Assembly (NCBI RefSeq): GCF_006124995.1
Contig: NZ_QEWN01000002.1
Span: 62,001-126,000 of the forward strand
DNA from: Vibrio sp. Hep-1b-8
GTDB lineage: Bacteria > Pseudomonadota > Gammaproteobacteria > Enterobacterales > Vibrionaceae
Direction: 5' to 3'
DNA: 64,000 nt
The position numbers were made by a program, and so were the translations under genes. Each line of letters opens with the position of its first letter. Within the stretch, counting starts at the first letter, position 1. The notes beneath the pieces are model-generated. The model did not search any database. It was not told the DNA's origin and worked only from the letters and a program-made list of their open reading frames with translations. Shown piece by piece: positions 40,764 through 50,656 of this stretch.

Positions 40764-43700
40764 TTGTTTACTGTCTACCATTCCAATCAAGTGGATATAT
40801 TAAAATCCTTACTTGTCGAGCTTGTACGGCTTAACCCTTTGTCAAACCCATTTGAGCAAGAGCAGATCTTAGTTCAGAGCCCGGGGATGTCTCAGTGGCT
40901 AAAGATGGAGCTAGCCAAGGAGTTTGGAGTGGCAGCGAACATCGAGTTCCCTCTGCCAGCTACTTTTATTTGGAATATGTTTACTCAGGTTCTACCTGAC
41001 GTACCCAAACGCAGTGCATTCAACAAAGAGTCAATGACTTGGAAATTGATGCTGATTTTGCCTGAGTTACTCGGGCGCGAGGAGTTTGAACCACTCAAAC
41101 ACTATTTAGAGCAAGATGATGACAAATCTAAGCTCTATCAGTTGTCTGAAAAAATAGCCGATATTTTTGATGGCTATCTCGTCTATCGTCCAGAATGGAT
41201 AGCCGCTTGGGAGGCTGGGCAGACGGTGTTTGAACTCGAGGACGAACATCCGTGGCAGCCTATCCTATGGCAGGCACTTTATGATCATACGGTCGCTCTT
41301 GGTCAGTCGCCTTACCATCGTGCCAATCTTTATGAGCACTTTATTGATACCTTAGAAAGCAGCCAGGCGAGTTTTGATCATCTGCCAAAACGCTTATTTG
41401 TGTTTGGTATCACTTCTTTGCCTCCGCGCTATATGGATGCGTTAAAAGCTATTGGTGAGCATATCGACGTTCATCTGATGTTTACCAATCCTTGTCGTTA
41501 CTACTGGGGAGAAGTGCGAGATAGAAAATTCCTTGCTCGTTTAGCGGCTAAGCATCGTAAGCATGTGGTATGGAATCAGGATCACTCCGAACAGCATGGC
41601 GAAAGCGAACAGTTAAAAGGCGGTCTAGAAGAGAACGTCATCGACGAACTGCATACCGACGCGGTTGGCAATAGCCTGTTGGCTTCTATGGGTAAGTTGG
41701 GGCGCGATAACATGTATTTGTTGTCACAGCTTGAATCGAACGAGATCGAAGCTTTTGTTGATATCGAACGAGATAGTCTACTTCACCATCTACAAGCGGA
41801 TATTCTCAATCTGGAAGAGCACCAGAATGACCAGCAACTAGAGACCAGTACACACAAGCAAGTCATCGTTTGGGAAGATAAGTCGCTGACCTTGCATGCT
41901 TGTCATAGCCCGATGCGTGAGGTAGAAGTGCTTCATGACCAGCTATTAGCGATGTTCGATTCAGATCCGGCGCTCAAACCACGCGATATTATTGTTATGG
42001 TGTCGGACATTAATGCCTATAGCCCTGCGATACAGGCGGTATTTGGGAATGCTCCGGGCGAACGATTTATTCCTTACTCAATATCCGACCGAACCGCAGA
42101 TCAAGAAAGTCCAATCCTTAATGCCTTTATGCAGTTGGTTAACTTACCGAATACTCGTTGTTTGGCGTCAGAGCTGTTGGAATTACTCGAAACTCCAGCA
42201 GTACTAGCACGATTTGAATTAAGCGAAGATGAGTTTATTTTAGCTAAGCAGTGGGTTGAGGAATCAGGTATTCGTTGGGGATTGAACGCCTCCACGAGTG
42301 AGGAATTTGAATTGCCGGCAACCGAACAAAATACATGGCAATTCGGCATTGAGCGTATGTTACTTGGTTACGCGATGCCAAATAGCGCTGGTTTGTTTGA
42401 ATCTCAATCAGGAACGATCGCCCCTTATAATGAAGTTCAGGGCATGGGAGCCGAGCTAGCGGGTAAGCTGGCGCACTTTATTGAAACCATCAGCGATTAT
42501 CGCCAACAACTGCAAACCACCCAGTCAATTGATCGCTGGCGTGAAGTCCTCACCTTGTTGCTCGATGATTTTTTCTTGGTCGAGTTGGAAGGTGAGGCAG
42601 CATTGAAATCGATTCGAGATACTTTGGCCAATCTTAAAGAGCAACTTACTGATGCCGCCTTTGAGCAAACCTTAGCGCCAGCGATCGTGGCTCAGTATCT
42701 ACACAATAAACTCGCAGGAACGAGAGTCAGTCAGCGCTTCTTAGCTGGACAAGTCAATTTTTGTACCTTGATGCCGATGCGCTCAATTCCATTTAAGGTT
42801 GTCTGTTTGTTGGGGATGAATGATGGTGTTTATCCTCGTTCAATGCCCGCAGAAGGTTTCGATCTAATGAATGGTCGAACCAAACCAGGCGATCGTTCTC
42901 GTCGTGACGATGACCGCTATTTGTTCCTTGAAGCAATACTTTCAGCGCAGCAAACGCTTTACATTAGCTACGTTGGCCGTTCGATTCAGGACAATACTGA
43001 GCGCGTCCCGTCGGTATTGGTGTCTGAGTTAACAGAATATTGTCAGCAAAACTATTGTTTGGAGGGCGATGAGTCGTTGCCTAGTGATGCGTCTGGAGTT
43101 GGGTTACTTCGTCGGTTGATTCACCGCCATTCTATGGTGCCATTTAGTGCCAGTGCATTTGTCGGTCAACAGCCAAGCTATGCCAAAGAGTGGCTGCCCG
43201 CTGCAAATAGACAAGGTCAAAGCGGTAGTGAGTTTAACCGTCAGCTTGAGGATTATCTGCTCGATGCCACTTATCCGTTGGAATTGGATTTGGTTGAGTT
43301 GCAGCGTTTTTGGCGTTTACCTGTTCAGTATTTTTTCAATCGCCGTTTGAAAGTAATATTTGAACCGCCACTGCCTGTTATGGAAGATGACGAGCCTTTC
43401 GTACTGAATGGTCTGCAAAGCTATCAGATGCGTGATGGTCTGCTCGATAGTTTGCTGAAGCACCGACTGGCAGGTGAACAAGATTCACAAACCGTTATAA
43501 AACGCTTTGTTGAACAACAACGTGCTCAAGGCAAGCTGCCAGTAGGTGCGTTCGGTGATATTGAATTTGAAACCAATCGCGTTCAGGCTGAAGAATTGGT
43601 CGAGAAATTAACTTTCTTATGTGGTGCTGAACATGAGGATTTGGAAATTAAACTCAGCTTCGATGTGCTGGGAGAGGATAAACTCGTCAACCTTACTGGC

Positions 43701-44222
43701 TGGCTGACCCAACACTATCAATCTGGATTGATCCGCTACCGTAGCGGAAGCATTCGTGCTCAAGACTACCTCGCCGCGTGGATTGATCATCTCTCAATGT
43801 CAGCGATGGGTATAAATAAGCCCACTCACATGATTGGCTACGATCGTAAAGAGGGCGTGGTTCATCTGGTTTACCCAGCCGTCAATGATTCGACATATGC
43901 TAAGTCACTATTAGCTGAATTGATCCGTCTGTTCTATCAGGGTATGACGCAGCCGTTGTGCTATTTCCCTAAAACCGCCTTAGCGTGTGTTGAAGCGGGT
44001 TTTAGCCGTGGTAATTGGGTAGACGATGAAGAGAAGTCGCTGAAAAAAATGGCGGACACATTTAATGACAGCTTTATGGCTGCTGGTGAAGGTAATAATT
44101 CTTATATCGCGCGAGTTTGGCCGAACTGGAGTAACGAGCTGGCAGCACAAGTACGAATGATGAGTGCATTGGTGCTTCAGGCTCCGCGCTTAACCGCAAA
44201 AAATCGTGAAGATGTTGAGTGA
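40764..44222 (+). CDS. recC: Exodeoxyribonuclease V gamma chain
   Basis: RecC is the Chi-recognition and DNA-splitting subunit of RecBCD, the main double-strand-break resection machine. The 1152-residue length is close to E. coli RecC (1122). N-terminal MFTVYHSNQVDILKSL, the segment SPGMSQWLKMELAKEFG and the later LMPMRSIPFKVVCLLGMNDGVYPR are family hallmarks. The start is TTG: an in-frame stop lies at 40749-40751 and no ATG or GTG intervenes, so initiation is weak by design or by chance. recB lies 296 bases downstream; no ptrA is found between them. Confidence 0.96.
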   Translation: MFTVYHSNQVDILKSLLVELVRLNPLSNPFEQEQILVQSPGMSQWLKMELAKEFGVAANIEFPLPATFIWNMFTQVLPDVPKRSAFNKESMTWKLMLILPELLGREEFEPLKHYLEQDDDKSKLYQLSEKIADIFDGYLVYRPEWIAAWEAGQTVFELEDEHPWQPILWQALYDHTVALGQSPYHRANLYEHFIDTLESSQASFDHLPKRLFVFGITSLPPRYMDALKAIGEHIDVHLMFTNPCRYYWGEVRDRKFLARLAAKHRKHVVWNQDHSEQHGESEQLKGGLEENVIDELHTDAVGNSLLASMGKLGRDNMYLLSQLESNEIEAFVDIERDSLLHHLQADILNLEEHQNDQQLETSTHKQVIVWEDKSLTLHACHSPMREVEVLHDQLLAMFDSDPALKPRDIIVMVSDINAYSPAIQAVFGNAPGERFIPYSISDRTADQESPILNAFMQLVNLPNTRCLASELLELLETPAVLARFELSEDEFILAKQWVEESGIRWGLNASTSEEFELPATEQNTWQFGIERMLLGYAMPNSAGLFESQSGTIAPYNEVQGMGAELAGKLAHFIETISDYRQQLQTTQSIDRWREVLTLLLDDFFLVELEGEAALKSIRDTLANLKEQLTDAAFEQTLAPAIVAQYLHNKLAGTRVSQRFLAGQVNFCTLMPMRSIPFKVVCLLGMNDGVYPRSMPAEGFDLMNGRTKPGDRSRRDDDRYLFLEAILSAQQTLYISYVGRSIQDNTERVPSVLVSELTEYCQQNYCLEGDESLPSDASGVGLLRRLIHRHSMVPFSASAFVGQQPSYAKEWLPAANRQGQSGSEFNRQLEDYLLDATYPLELDLVELQRFWRLPVQYFFNRRLKVIFEPPLPVMEDDEPFVLNGLQSYQMRDGLLDSLLKHRLAGEQDSQTVIKRFVEQQRAQGKLPVGAFGDIEFETNRVQAEELVEKLTFLCGAEHEDLEIKLSFDVLGEDKLVNLTGWLTQHYQSGLIRYRSGSIRAQDYLAAWIDHLSMSAMGINKPTHMIGYDRKEGVVHLVYPAVNDSTYAKSLLAELIRLFYQGMTQPLCYFPKTALACVEAGFSRGNWVDDEEKSLKKMADTFNDSFMAAGEGNNSYIARVWPNWSNELAAQVRMMSALVLQAPRLTAKNREDVE

Positions 44223-44518
44223 TTGATAGTATGAGGAAAGTAGGTGGCCGCCAGTAAATCATTATTGTGTAGGGCGTTCGCTGTACGGCCACAGGTCAGA
44301 GGGACCATGATTCGGTTGGTTGTTCACAAGTGCGGTTAAATCCAAAGTTAACGTCACTTGTTCAACACATGTCGCGGATACTAGCGGTTAGAACAATCTT
44401 CTGCCGTGAGAAAGATCCCATAAAGTCCTAACTATTTAGGCGTTTAACGTAATTACAATCATTTTTAAGTCTAGATCACACTTGGATCTTGGGTTTTGAT
44501 TAGAAAGGTAGAATTTTT
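44223..44518. other. Gap between recC and recB
   Basis: These 296 bases hold no supported gene; only very short frames (8-10 codons) occur. In E. coli the protease gene ptrA sits here. An AT-rich stretch with Ts at 44440-44470 may carry the recB promoter. Confidence 0.5.
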
Positions 44519-47500
44519 ATGACAGCAACGTCGATGGTGACCCCGCTAAATGCCATGACTTTTCCTTTGCACGGTGCCCGGCTTATCGAGGCATCGGCGG
44601 GTACGGGTAAGACATTTACCATCGCTGGCTTATACCTCAGATTGCTTTTGGGTCATGGTGATCCAGAAACCAAGCACCAAGTCCCTTTAACTGTTGATCA
44701 GATTTTAGTGGTCACTTTTACGGAAGCGGCTACGGCAGAATTGCGCGATCGTATCCGTGCGAGGATTCATGATGCACGATTGGCGTTTGCTCGAGGGACA
44801 AGTCATGACCCTGTGATCCAACCTCTGCTTGAAGAGGTTCATGATCATAAGCAGGCGGCTGATATCTTGCTTCAAGCCGAGAGGCAAATGGATGAAGCCG
44901 CGGTCTATACCATTCACGGTTTCTGTCAGCGTATGCTGACCCAAAATGCGTTTGAGTCAGGCAGTCGATTTAATAATGAGTTTGTCACGGATGAAAGCCA
45001 CCTTAAAGCACAAGTGGTTGCTGACTATTGGCGGCGAAATTTTTATCCACTGCCACTGAACTTGGCGGGTGAAGTTCGTCGACTATGGAACGCTCCTTCT
45101 GACCTGCTGCGCGATATCAGTAACTATTTAACGGGAGCACCGTTAAGCCTTTCGGTTAAAGCGATGAGTGGCACGCTGGCGGATCTGCATAAGCAAAATC
45201 TTGAACGTATTGATGAGTTGAAACAGTTGTGGCGAAGCCATCAGGATGACCTTTTTGCCATCATCAATGATTCTGATGTGAATAAACGCAGCTACACCAA
45301 AAAATCCCTGCCAGCGTGGCTGGAAGAGGTCAACCATTGGGCTGCGTCCGATACCACGGGCTACGACTCTCCAGACAAGCTGGAGCGTTTTTCTCAGCAG
45401 GTACTGTTTGATAAAACGCCAAAAGGGCGGGCGCCAGAGCATCTTGTATTTTCGGCGATCGAAGAATTTGTTGCCAATCCGATCACTCTTAAAGCGCCGA
45501 TTCTTGCTCATGCAATAGAGCATTGCCGTTCTATGCTGGCAAAAGCGAAGCAGCAAAAACAGTGGTTATCGTTTGATGACCTGTTAACTAATCTCTCTGC
45601 TGCCATTGATAGCGATGAATCAGAATTGCTTGCGGAGCGTATTCGGACGCTATATCCGGTTGCGATGATTGATGAGTTTCAGGATACCGATCCTCTGCAA
45701 TACAGTATTTTTAGCCGAATTTATTTGAACCATCCACAATGTGGGTTGTTCATGATCGGCGATCCTAAGCAGGCCATTTATGGTTTCCGTGGCGCTGATA
45801 TTTTTACATACATCAAGGCTCGTAAGCAGGTTTCGTCTCACTTCACCCTCGGAACCAACTGGCGTTCAAGCGCAGATATGGTGGCGGCTGTAAACCAGAT
45901 TTTTGAACTACCGACCAGTCCATTTATTTATGATGAGGACATTCCGTTCCTTGCGGTTAATCATAGTCCTAAAGCTCAAAATCGCACTTGGCTCATTGGT
46001 GACCAAAAGCAACCTGCGCTGACCTATTGGCTGCAAGACGCTGACGATAAACCGCTACCGAAAGGTGAGTATTTGCAAGCTATGGCCAAAGCCACGGCTG
46101 ACCAGATACAGTCAGTACTAACGGCGGCGCAAGAGCAGAGGGCTTACTTCGTTGATGGCGATAAGCAGCATCTGATACAGGCCGGTGATATAGCGGTTCT
46201 AGTTCGCACAGGTAGCGAAGGTCGCATGGTTAAAGAAGCGCTAGCCAAGCAGGGCATAGCGAGCGTGTACCTTTCGAACCGTGACAGCGTTTTTACTTCT
46301 TTGATCGCACAAGATATTCAGCGTTTGCTGCAAGCTGTACTTACACCTGAAAATGACCGTGCCTTGCGTGCCAGTCTTGCTTCAGAAATTTTTGCTCTTG
46401 ATGCCGGAACACTCGACAAGCTCAATAATGATGAGAATGAGTGGGAAAGTGCGATCAATGAATTCAAAGAGTATCGCAAGCTATGGAGTCAGCGTGGTGT
46501 GCTACCCATGCTGCGCAGTGTGATGAGTAAGCGTCATATTGCCGAACGTATGCTCGAAGAAGAGGTGGGTGAGCGCAATCTTACTGACTTAATGCATATT
46601 GGCGAGCTCTTACAACAGGCGAGCCAAGAGTTGGAAAGTGACCACGGTTTGTTGCGTTGGCTCGCTCAGGCAATCAGTGACGCGCAAAATGGTTTGGGAG
46701 GCAGCGAGGAGCAAATTCAGCGTTTGGAGTCAGAACGCAACTTGGTGCAAATCGTGACGATTCACAAGTCAAAAGGTCTTGAATATGATCTTGTTTTCTT
46801 GCCTTTTGCTATGAGTCATCGAGAAGCAAGTGAAGCCAAGTATTACGATGCTAAGCAAGATCAAACCATTTTAGATATCGCTAAGCAGGATTCGTCGCTT
46901 GCTCAGGCCGACAAAGAGCGTTTGGCAGAAGATCTGCGTTTGATATACGTCGCCTTAACTCGTGCGGTTTATGGTTGTTTTATTGGCACGTCTCCGTTGA
47001 GAAATGGGCGTTCAACCAAAGAGCCTACGGGGGTTCACAATAGTGCGATGGGGCATTTGCTTCAGGATGGTCAACAGGGCGGTATACAAGATTTAACCAT
47101 AGCTATTCAAAAGCAAGTGGATGGATTGAATTGCGTTGTGCTTTCAGCGTTGCCCCAACAGCATTCACAACCGTTTAGCTTACTAAATGAGTCTCAACAT
47201 TCACTGACAGCCAGTGAACTGAGCCATGAGATTGATCGTAACTGGCGGATTACCAGTTATTCAGGATTGGTAAAGCAGGGCTCTCATCATAGCGATGAAG
47301 CCTTCACTGATCTGATGCACCTCGATATTGATTCTTCCGATGAACAGGATCAAGACGAGATTGCCGACCCAGAAATGTCGATTTTTACTTTTCCGCGAGG
47401 AGCAAGACCTGGCACCTTCTTACATACCTTATTTGAAGAGGTTGAGTTCACTCTGCCTGCGACCAGCGTTGAAAACAGTGAAATTATTCTCCAGCTATTA

Positions 47501-48136
47501 GAAAGTGAGCAGTTAGACATCAATTGGCTGCCTGTCCTTCAGCAACTTATCGATACAGTGTTAGCGACACCTTTAGATGGTAAATCTTTGTTACTCAAAC
47601 AAAAAGGCCCTAATCAACGACTGGTTGAGATGGAATTCTTATTACCGATTGAAGTGCTTTCGGCTCCAGCACTTAACCGAACGATTCAGCGCCATGATCC
47701 GCTGTCAGCCAAAGCGGGTGACCTCGGTTTTCACACCGTTCAAGGTATGTTGAAGGGTTTTATTGACTTGGTGTTTGAACACCAAGGTAAGTATTACGTT
47801 CTTGACTGGAAGTCGAATCACCTTGGCGATGAGGTGAGTTTCTATCACGGCGATGCATTAAGAACGGCAATGGCCGATCATCGCTACGATCTTCAATATC
47901 AGATTTATGCTTTAGCACTGCACCGTTTTTTGCGCAGCCGTATCGCCAACTATGATTATGAGCAGCATTTTGGTGGAGTTTACTACCTGTTTTTGAGAGG
48001 TATGGATGGCGCGAGTGACCATGGTGTATTTAGTGCCAAACCGAGCTTGGAGTTTTTGACCGATATGGACAAACTGATCGATGGTGAAGCGATTGATGTG
48101 AAGCAAAATAGCGCAGGCCAGATGGAGTTACTTTGA
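44519..48136 (+). CDS. recB: Exodeoxyribonuclease V beta chain
   Basis: RecB is the 3'-5' helicase and the only nuclease of RecBCD. The 1205-residue protein has the UvrD-type motor with Walker A ASAGTGKTFTIAG (around 24-36), helicase motif II YPVAMIDEFQDTDPLQY, and motif III-type GDPKQAIYGFRGADIF. The C-terminal nuclease domain is intact, with GFIDLVFEHQGKYYVLDWKSN containing the catalytic Asp and Lys, and the upstream FLHTLFEEVEF. The recD reading frame starts at or just after its stop codon. Confidence 0.97.
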   Translation: MTATSMVTPLNAMTFPLHGARLIEASAGTGKTFTIAGLYLRLLLGHGDPETKHQVPLTVDQILVVTFTEAATAELRDRIRARIHDARLAFARGTSHDPVIQPLLEEVHDHKQAADILLQAERQMDEAAVYTIHGFCQRMLTQNAFESGSRFNNEFVTDESHLKAQVVADYWRRNFYPLPLNLAGEVRRLWNAPSDLLRDISNYLTGAPLSLSVKAMSGTLADLHKQNLERIDELKQLWRSHQDDLFAIINDSDVNKRSYTKKSLPAWLEEVNHWAASDTTGYDSPDKLERFSQQVLFDKTPKGRAPEHLVFSAIEEFVANPITLKAPILAHAIEHCRSMLAKAKQQKQWLSFDDLLTNLSAAIDSDESELLAERIRTLYPVAMIDEFQDTDPLQYSIFSRIYLNHPQCGLFMIGDPKQAIYGFRGADIFTYIKARKQVSSHFTLGTNWRSSADMVAAVNQIFELPTSPFIYDEDIPFLAVNHSPKAQNRTWLIGDQKQPALTYWLQDADDKPLPKGEYLQAMAKATADQIQSVLTAAQEQRAYFVDGDKQHLIQAGDIAVLVRTGSEGRMVKEALAKQGIASVYLSNRDSVFTSLIAQDIQRLLQAVLTPENDRALRASLASEIFALDAGTLDKLNNDENEWESAINEFKEYRKLWSQRGVLPMLRSVMSKRHIAERMLEEEVGERNLTDLMHIGELLQQASQELESDHGLLRWLAQAISDAQNGLGGSEEQIQRLESERNLVQIVTIHKSKGLEYDLVFLPFAMSHREASEAKYYDAKQDQTILDIAKQDSSLAQADKERLAEDLRLIYVALTRAVYGCFIGTSPLRNGRSTKEPTGVHNSAMGHLLQDGQQGGIQDLTIAIQKQVDGLNCVVLSALPQQHSQPFSLLNESQHSLTASELSHEIDRNWRITSYSGLVKQGSHHSDEAFTDLMHLDIDSSDEQDQDEIADPEMSIFTFPRGARPGTFLHTLFEEVEFTLPATSVENSEIILQLLESEQLDINWLPVLQQLIDTVLATPLDGKSLLLKQKGPNQRLVEMEFLLPIEVLSAPALNRTIQRHDPLSAKAGDLGFHTVQGMLKGFIDLVFEHQGKYYVLDWKSNHLGDEVSFYHGDALRTAMADHRYDLQYQIYALALHRFLRSRIANYDYEQHFGGVYYLFLRGMDGASDHGVFSAKPSLEFLTDMDKLIDGEAIDVKQNSAGQMELL

Positions 48137-48138
48137 TC

Positions 48139-50250
48139 ATGATGAATCTAGTTCAAACCCTCAAGCAGTTAGCGCTGAAAGGCGGTATCCGACAACTTGA
48201 TTATCAATTTGCTCGATTCATCGAGTCTCAATCTCATGACCCATATCTGGGGTTCATTGCCGGAGTGGTGAGTAGTGAGTTAGGAAAAGGTCATATTTGT
48301 CTTCCATTGAACGATGCTCAGGGACAGGTGGTTGATCTCAGTGCAAAGCTTGGTCTTTTTGGTGAGGCTGCCCATCAACTTAATCAAATCTTGGTCGGAG
48401 TGGATTGGCATCAGTGCCTTAGTTCGGCGCCATTAGTCGGAACAATGGGAGAATCGCTGCCACTAATATTTGATGGTAAACGGCTCTACCTTCATCGCTA
48501 TTGGCACTACGAAGTCGCGCTAGCCGAACGCTTAAATAGCTTTGGGTCACCTATGATCCAAAAGCCTACTGAAGTACAAAAGCTCGCAGACCTGCTCGAT
48601 CATCTTTTTGCCAGAAACTATCGCTATCTATTTGAAGATATTAAGAAAAGCTTTGAATCTGGAGAGCTAAATTCGGTGCTTCGTCAGCGTATGGTTTGCG
48701 ATCACCTAGACGTCGTGTGTGAGGAAATCTTGGATTGGCCTACCATAGACCAAAAGCTTGTTGCGGCGAAAAGTGTCTCTGATTTGTTGGTGTTAGATGA
48801 GTTGGTCCCTATGGCTGCTTGTGTTAACTGGCAGAAGGTTGCGGCAGCGGTTGCGCTGAGCCGGCGTTTTGCGGTGATTTCAGGTGGACCGGGAACCGGT
48901 AAAACAACAACGGTAACCAAATTACTTGCAGCGCTTATCGAGCAAGCACAAAGCAATAATGAATACCCAACCATTAAACTAGTAGCGCCGACGGGGAAAG
49001 CAGCAGCCCGTTTGACGGAATCGATAGGTAAAGCGGTCGCTGGTTTGCCAGTATCGTTAGCGCTCAAGCAAGCGATTCCTACAGATGCAAGTACCCTTCA
49101 TCGTCTATTGGGCGCGATACCAAACAGCGCAGAGTTCCGACACAACCAAGATAATCCACTTCACTTAGATATTCTTGTCGTCGATGAGGCCTCTATGGTT
49201 GATCTGCCGATGATGTACAAATTGATTGATGCGTTACCTAAGCATGCGCGTTTGATCTTACTTGGCGATAAAGACCAGCTTGCTTCGGTAGAGGCGGGAG
49301 CGGTGCTTGGGGATATTTGTTCGTTTAGCCATTTTGGCTTCAGTCAGTTACAAGCGACGCAAGTGGCGCGTTTAACGGGCTATACAACACTGGCTCAGAC
49401 AAATAATGTTCAACCTTCGATAGCCGATAGCTTGTGTATGCTCAAAAAGAGCTACCGTTTTGATGCACGCTCAGGTATCGGTCAACTTTCTCAGGCGGTC
49501 AACGCAGGCTCGGCGCAGAAAGTCGATTGGGTGTGGCAAAAAGAGTTTGCTGATATCGCGAGATTTCCTATCGATAGTCAGCACTACAGTCAATTAATTC
49601 AATCCCTAGTCAACGAGTACAGCGACTACCTCAAACGTATGAATATTTCGCAACACGATGCTAGTACCGGTCAACTTGAAACCGCGGCTCATAAAGCGAA
49701 AGCCGTATTGGAACTATTTTCACGCTGTCGTTTGTTGTGTGCTATTCGTGAGGGAGACTTTGGGGTTAAAGGGCTAAATCTGCGTATTGAACGCGCCTTG
49801 GCTGCACGTAAACTTATTCAGGTTCAGGACGAAATTTGGTATCACGGTCGACCAGTAATGGTGACACGCAATGACCATTCGCTAGGGCTTTACAATGGTG
49901 ACATTGGTATCTGTATGCTTGATCAGTCAGACAGTCAGCCAAGGTTGAAAGTCTTTTTTGAACTTCCGGATGGTAGCGTGAAATCGGTGCTGCCAAGTCG
50001 AGTTCCAGAGCATGAAACCGCCTACGCAATGACGATTCACAAGTCACAGGGCAGTGAGTTTGAGCATACTCTAATGATTCTTCCACCTGAGTTTACCCCT
50101 ATTTTAACACGTGAGTTGATCTATACAGGGATCACGCGAGCCAAGAAGCGTTTGAGCTTGTATGTCGATGATAGAGTGATGAAAAGAGGCATTAAGGTTC
50201 GGACTGAGCGAGCAAGTGGATTGATAGAGCGGTTGCAAGCGAATGGATAA
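48139..50250 (+). CDS. recD: Exodeoxyribonuclease V alpha chain
   Basis: RecD is the 5'-3' helicase of RecBCD and controls the switch at Chi. About 703 residues against 608 in E. coli; the extra length lies in the middle (around ARLTGYTTLAQTNNVQPSIAD). Superfamily 1B motifs are GGPGTGKTTTVTKLL (Walker A), LDILVVDEASMVDLPMM (motif II) and YAMTIHKSQGSEF near the end. Start choice: ATG 48139 with GGAG 11 bases upstream; TTG 48133 and ATG 48142 remain possible. A terminator-like stem follows at 50297. Confidence 0.95.
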   Translation: MMNLVQTLKQLALKGGIRQLDYQFARFIESQSHDPYLGFIAGVVSSELGKGHICLPLNDAQGQVVDLSAKLGLFGEAAHQLNQILVGVDWHQCLSSAPLVGTMGESLPLIFDGKRLYLHRYWHYEVALAERLNSFGSPMIQKPTEVQKLADLLDHLFARNYRYLFEDIKKSFESGELNSVLRQRMVCDHLDVVCEEILDWPTIDQKLVAAKSVSDLLVLDELVPMAACVNWQKVAAAVALSRRFAVISGGPGTGKTTTVTKLLAALIEQAQSNNEYPTIKLVAPTGKAAARLTESIGKAVAGLPVSLALKQAIPTDASTLHRLLGAIPNSAEFRHNQDNPLHLDILVVDEASMVDLPMMYKLIDALPKHARLILLGDKDQLASVEAGAVLGDICSFSHFGFSQLQATQVARLTGYTTLAQTNNVQPSIADSLCMLKKSYRFDARSGIGQLSQAVNAGSAQKVDWVWQKEFADIARFPIDSQHYSQLIQSLVNEYSDYLKRMNISQHDASTGQLETAAHKAKAVLELFSRCRLLCAIREGDFGVKGLNLRIERALAARKLIQVQDEIWYHGRPVMVTRNDHSLGLYNGDIGICMLDQSDSQPRLKVFFELPDGSVKSVLPSRVPEHETAYAMTIHKSQGSEFEHTLMILPPEFTPILTRELIYTGITRAKKRLSLYVDDRVMKRGIKVRTERASGLIERLQANG

Positions 50251-50276
50251 CCTTCCGTGGTTATCGAATGCAAAAG

Positions 50277-50453
50277 TTAAAGTGCTTTAGTGAAAGAAAT
50301 ACTGCGAATGCGGTATTTTTTTTGATAGTTCAAAATGAATGCTTTTAAGCCTTCTGTAACGGGAAAGACGCAGTGAACGTCTAGATTTTCTAACAGTTCA
50401 TTGTCTGCCATATCCCAAAAACTCTGGACTGAGTTACAGATAATTTTTTTCAT
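50277..50453 (-). CDS. Possible 58-residue protein, unknown
   Basis: A frame of 58 codons beginning ATG-AAA-AAA-ATT-ATC and ending in TAA. The translation (MKKIICNSVQSFWDMADNEL at the start, KYRIRSISFTKAL at the end) has a natural composition with one Trp, two Cys, balanced charge, and reads like a small folded alpha/beta protein. There is no strong ribosome site (only a GAG 11 bases before the ATG). It lies 203 bases downstream of argA on the same strand. The recD terminator stem overlaps its last codons, with the T-run arising from lysine AAA codons on this strand. I do not recognise it. Confidence 0.5.
   Translation of the reverse strand: MKKIICNSVQSFWDMADNELLENLDVHCVFPVTEGLKAFILNYQKKYRIRSISFTKAL
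50297..50323 (+). terminator. Terminator-like hairpin after recD
   Basis: AAATACTGC and GCGGTATTT pair over 9 bp (one G-U) around GAAT, followed by a run of T. It overlaps the 3' part of the possible minus-strand small gene. Confidence 0.7.
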
Positions 50454-50504
50454 CGACAGTTTGCTCTAAGTGACGTAGTGAGTTACCTCAAGCAATCCTT
50501 GCGA

Positions 50505-50526
50505 CTTAACTTGCGAATAAGTTAAG
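50505..50526. other. Hairpin between argA and the possible small gene
   Basis: CTTAACTT and AAGTTAAG form a perfect 8-bp stem around GCGAAT. Confidence 0.6.
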
Positions 50527-50546
50527 CGGATAAGCGAATCCTATTT

Positions 50547-50568
50547 AGCTCCCATTAATTTGGGAGCT
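50547..50568. other. Hairpin downstream of argA
   Basis: AGCTCCCA and TGGGAGCT form a perfect 8-bp stem around TTAATT, with AT-rich flanks but no true T-run on either strand. It may weakly terminate argA. Confidence 0.6.
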
Positions 50569-50656
50569 CGAATTTTAAACAATCTGACGAATGAAATAAA
50601 GTGAATAATGTAGGAAAATTCACCGCCTTAAGCGCAACTATGAGAATATCAACGTC

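Noticed and set aside
44223..44518. Remnant of ptrA between recC and recB
   Set aside because: No frame resembles the M16 protease motif HxxEH or any other part of it.
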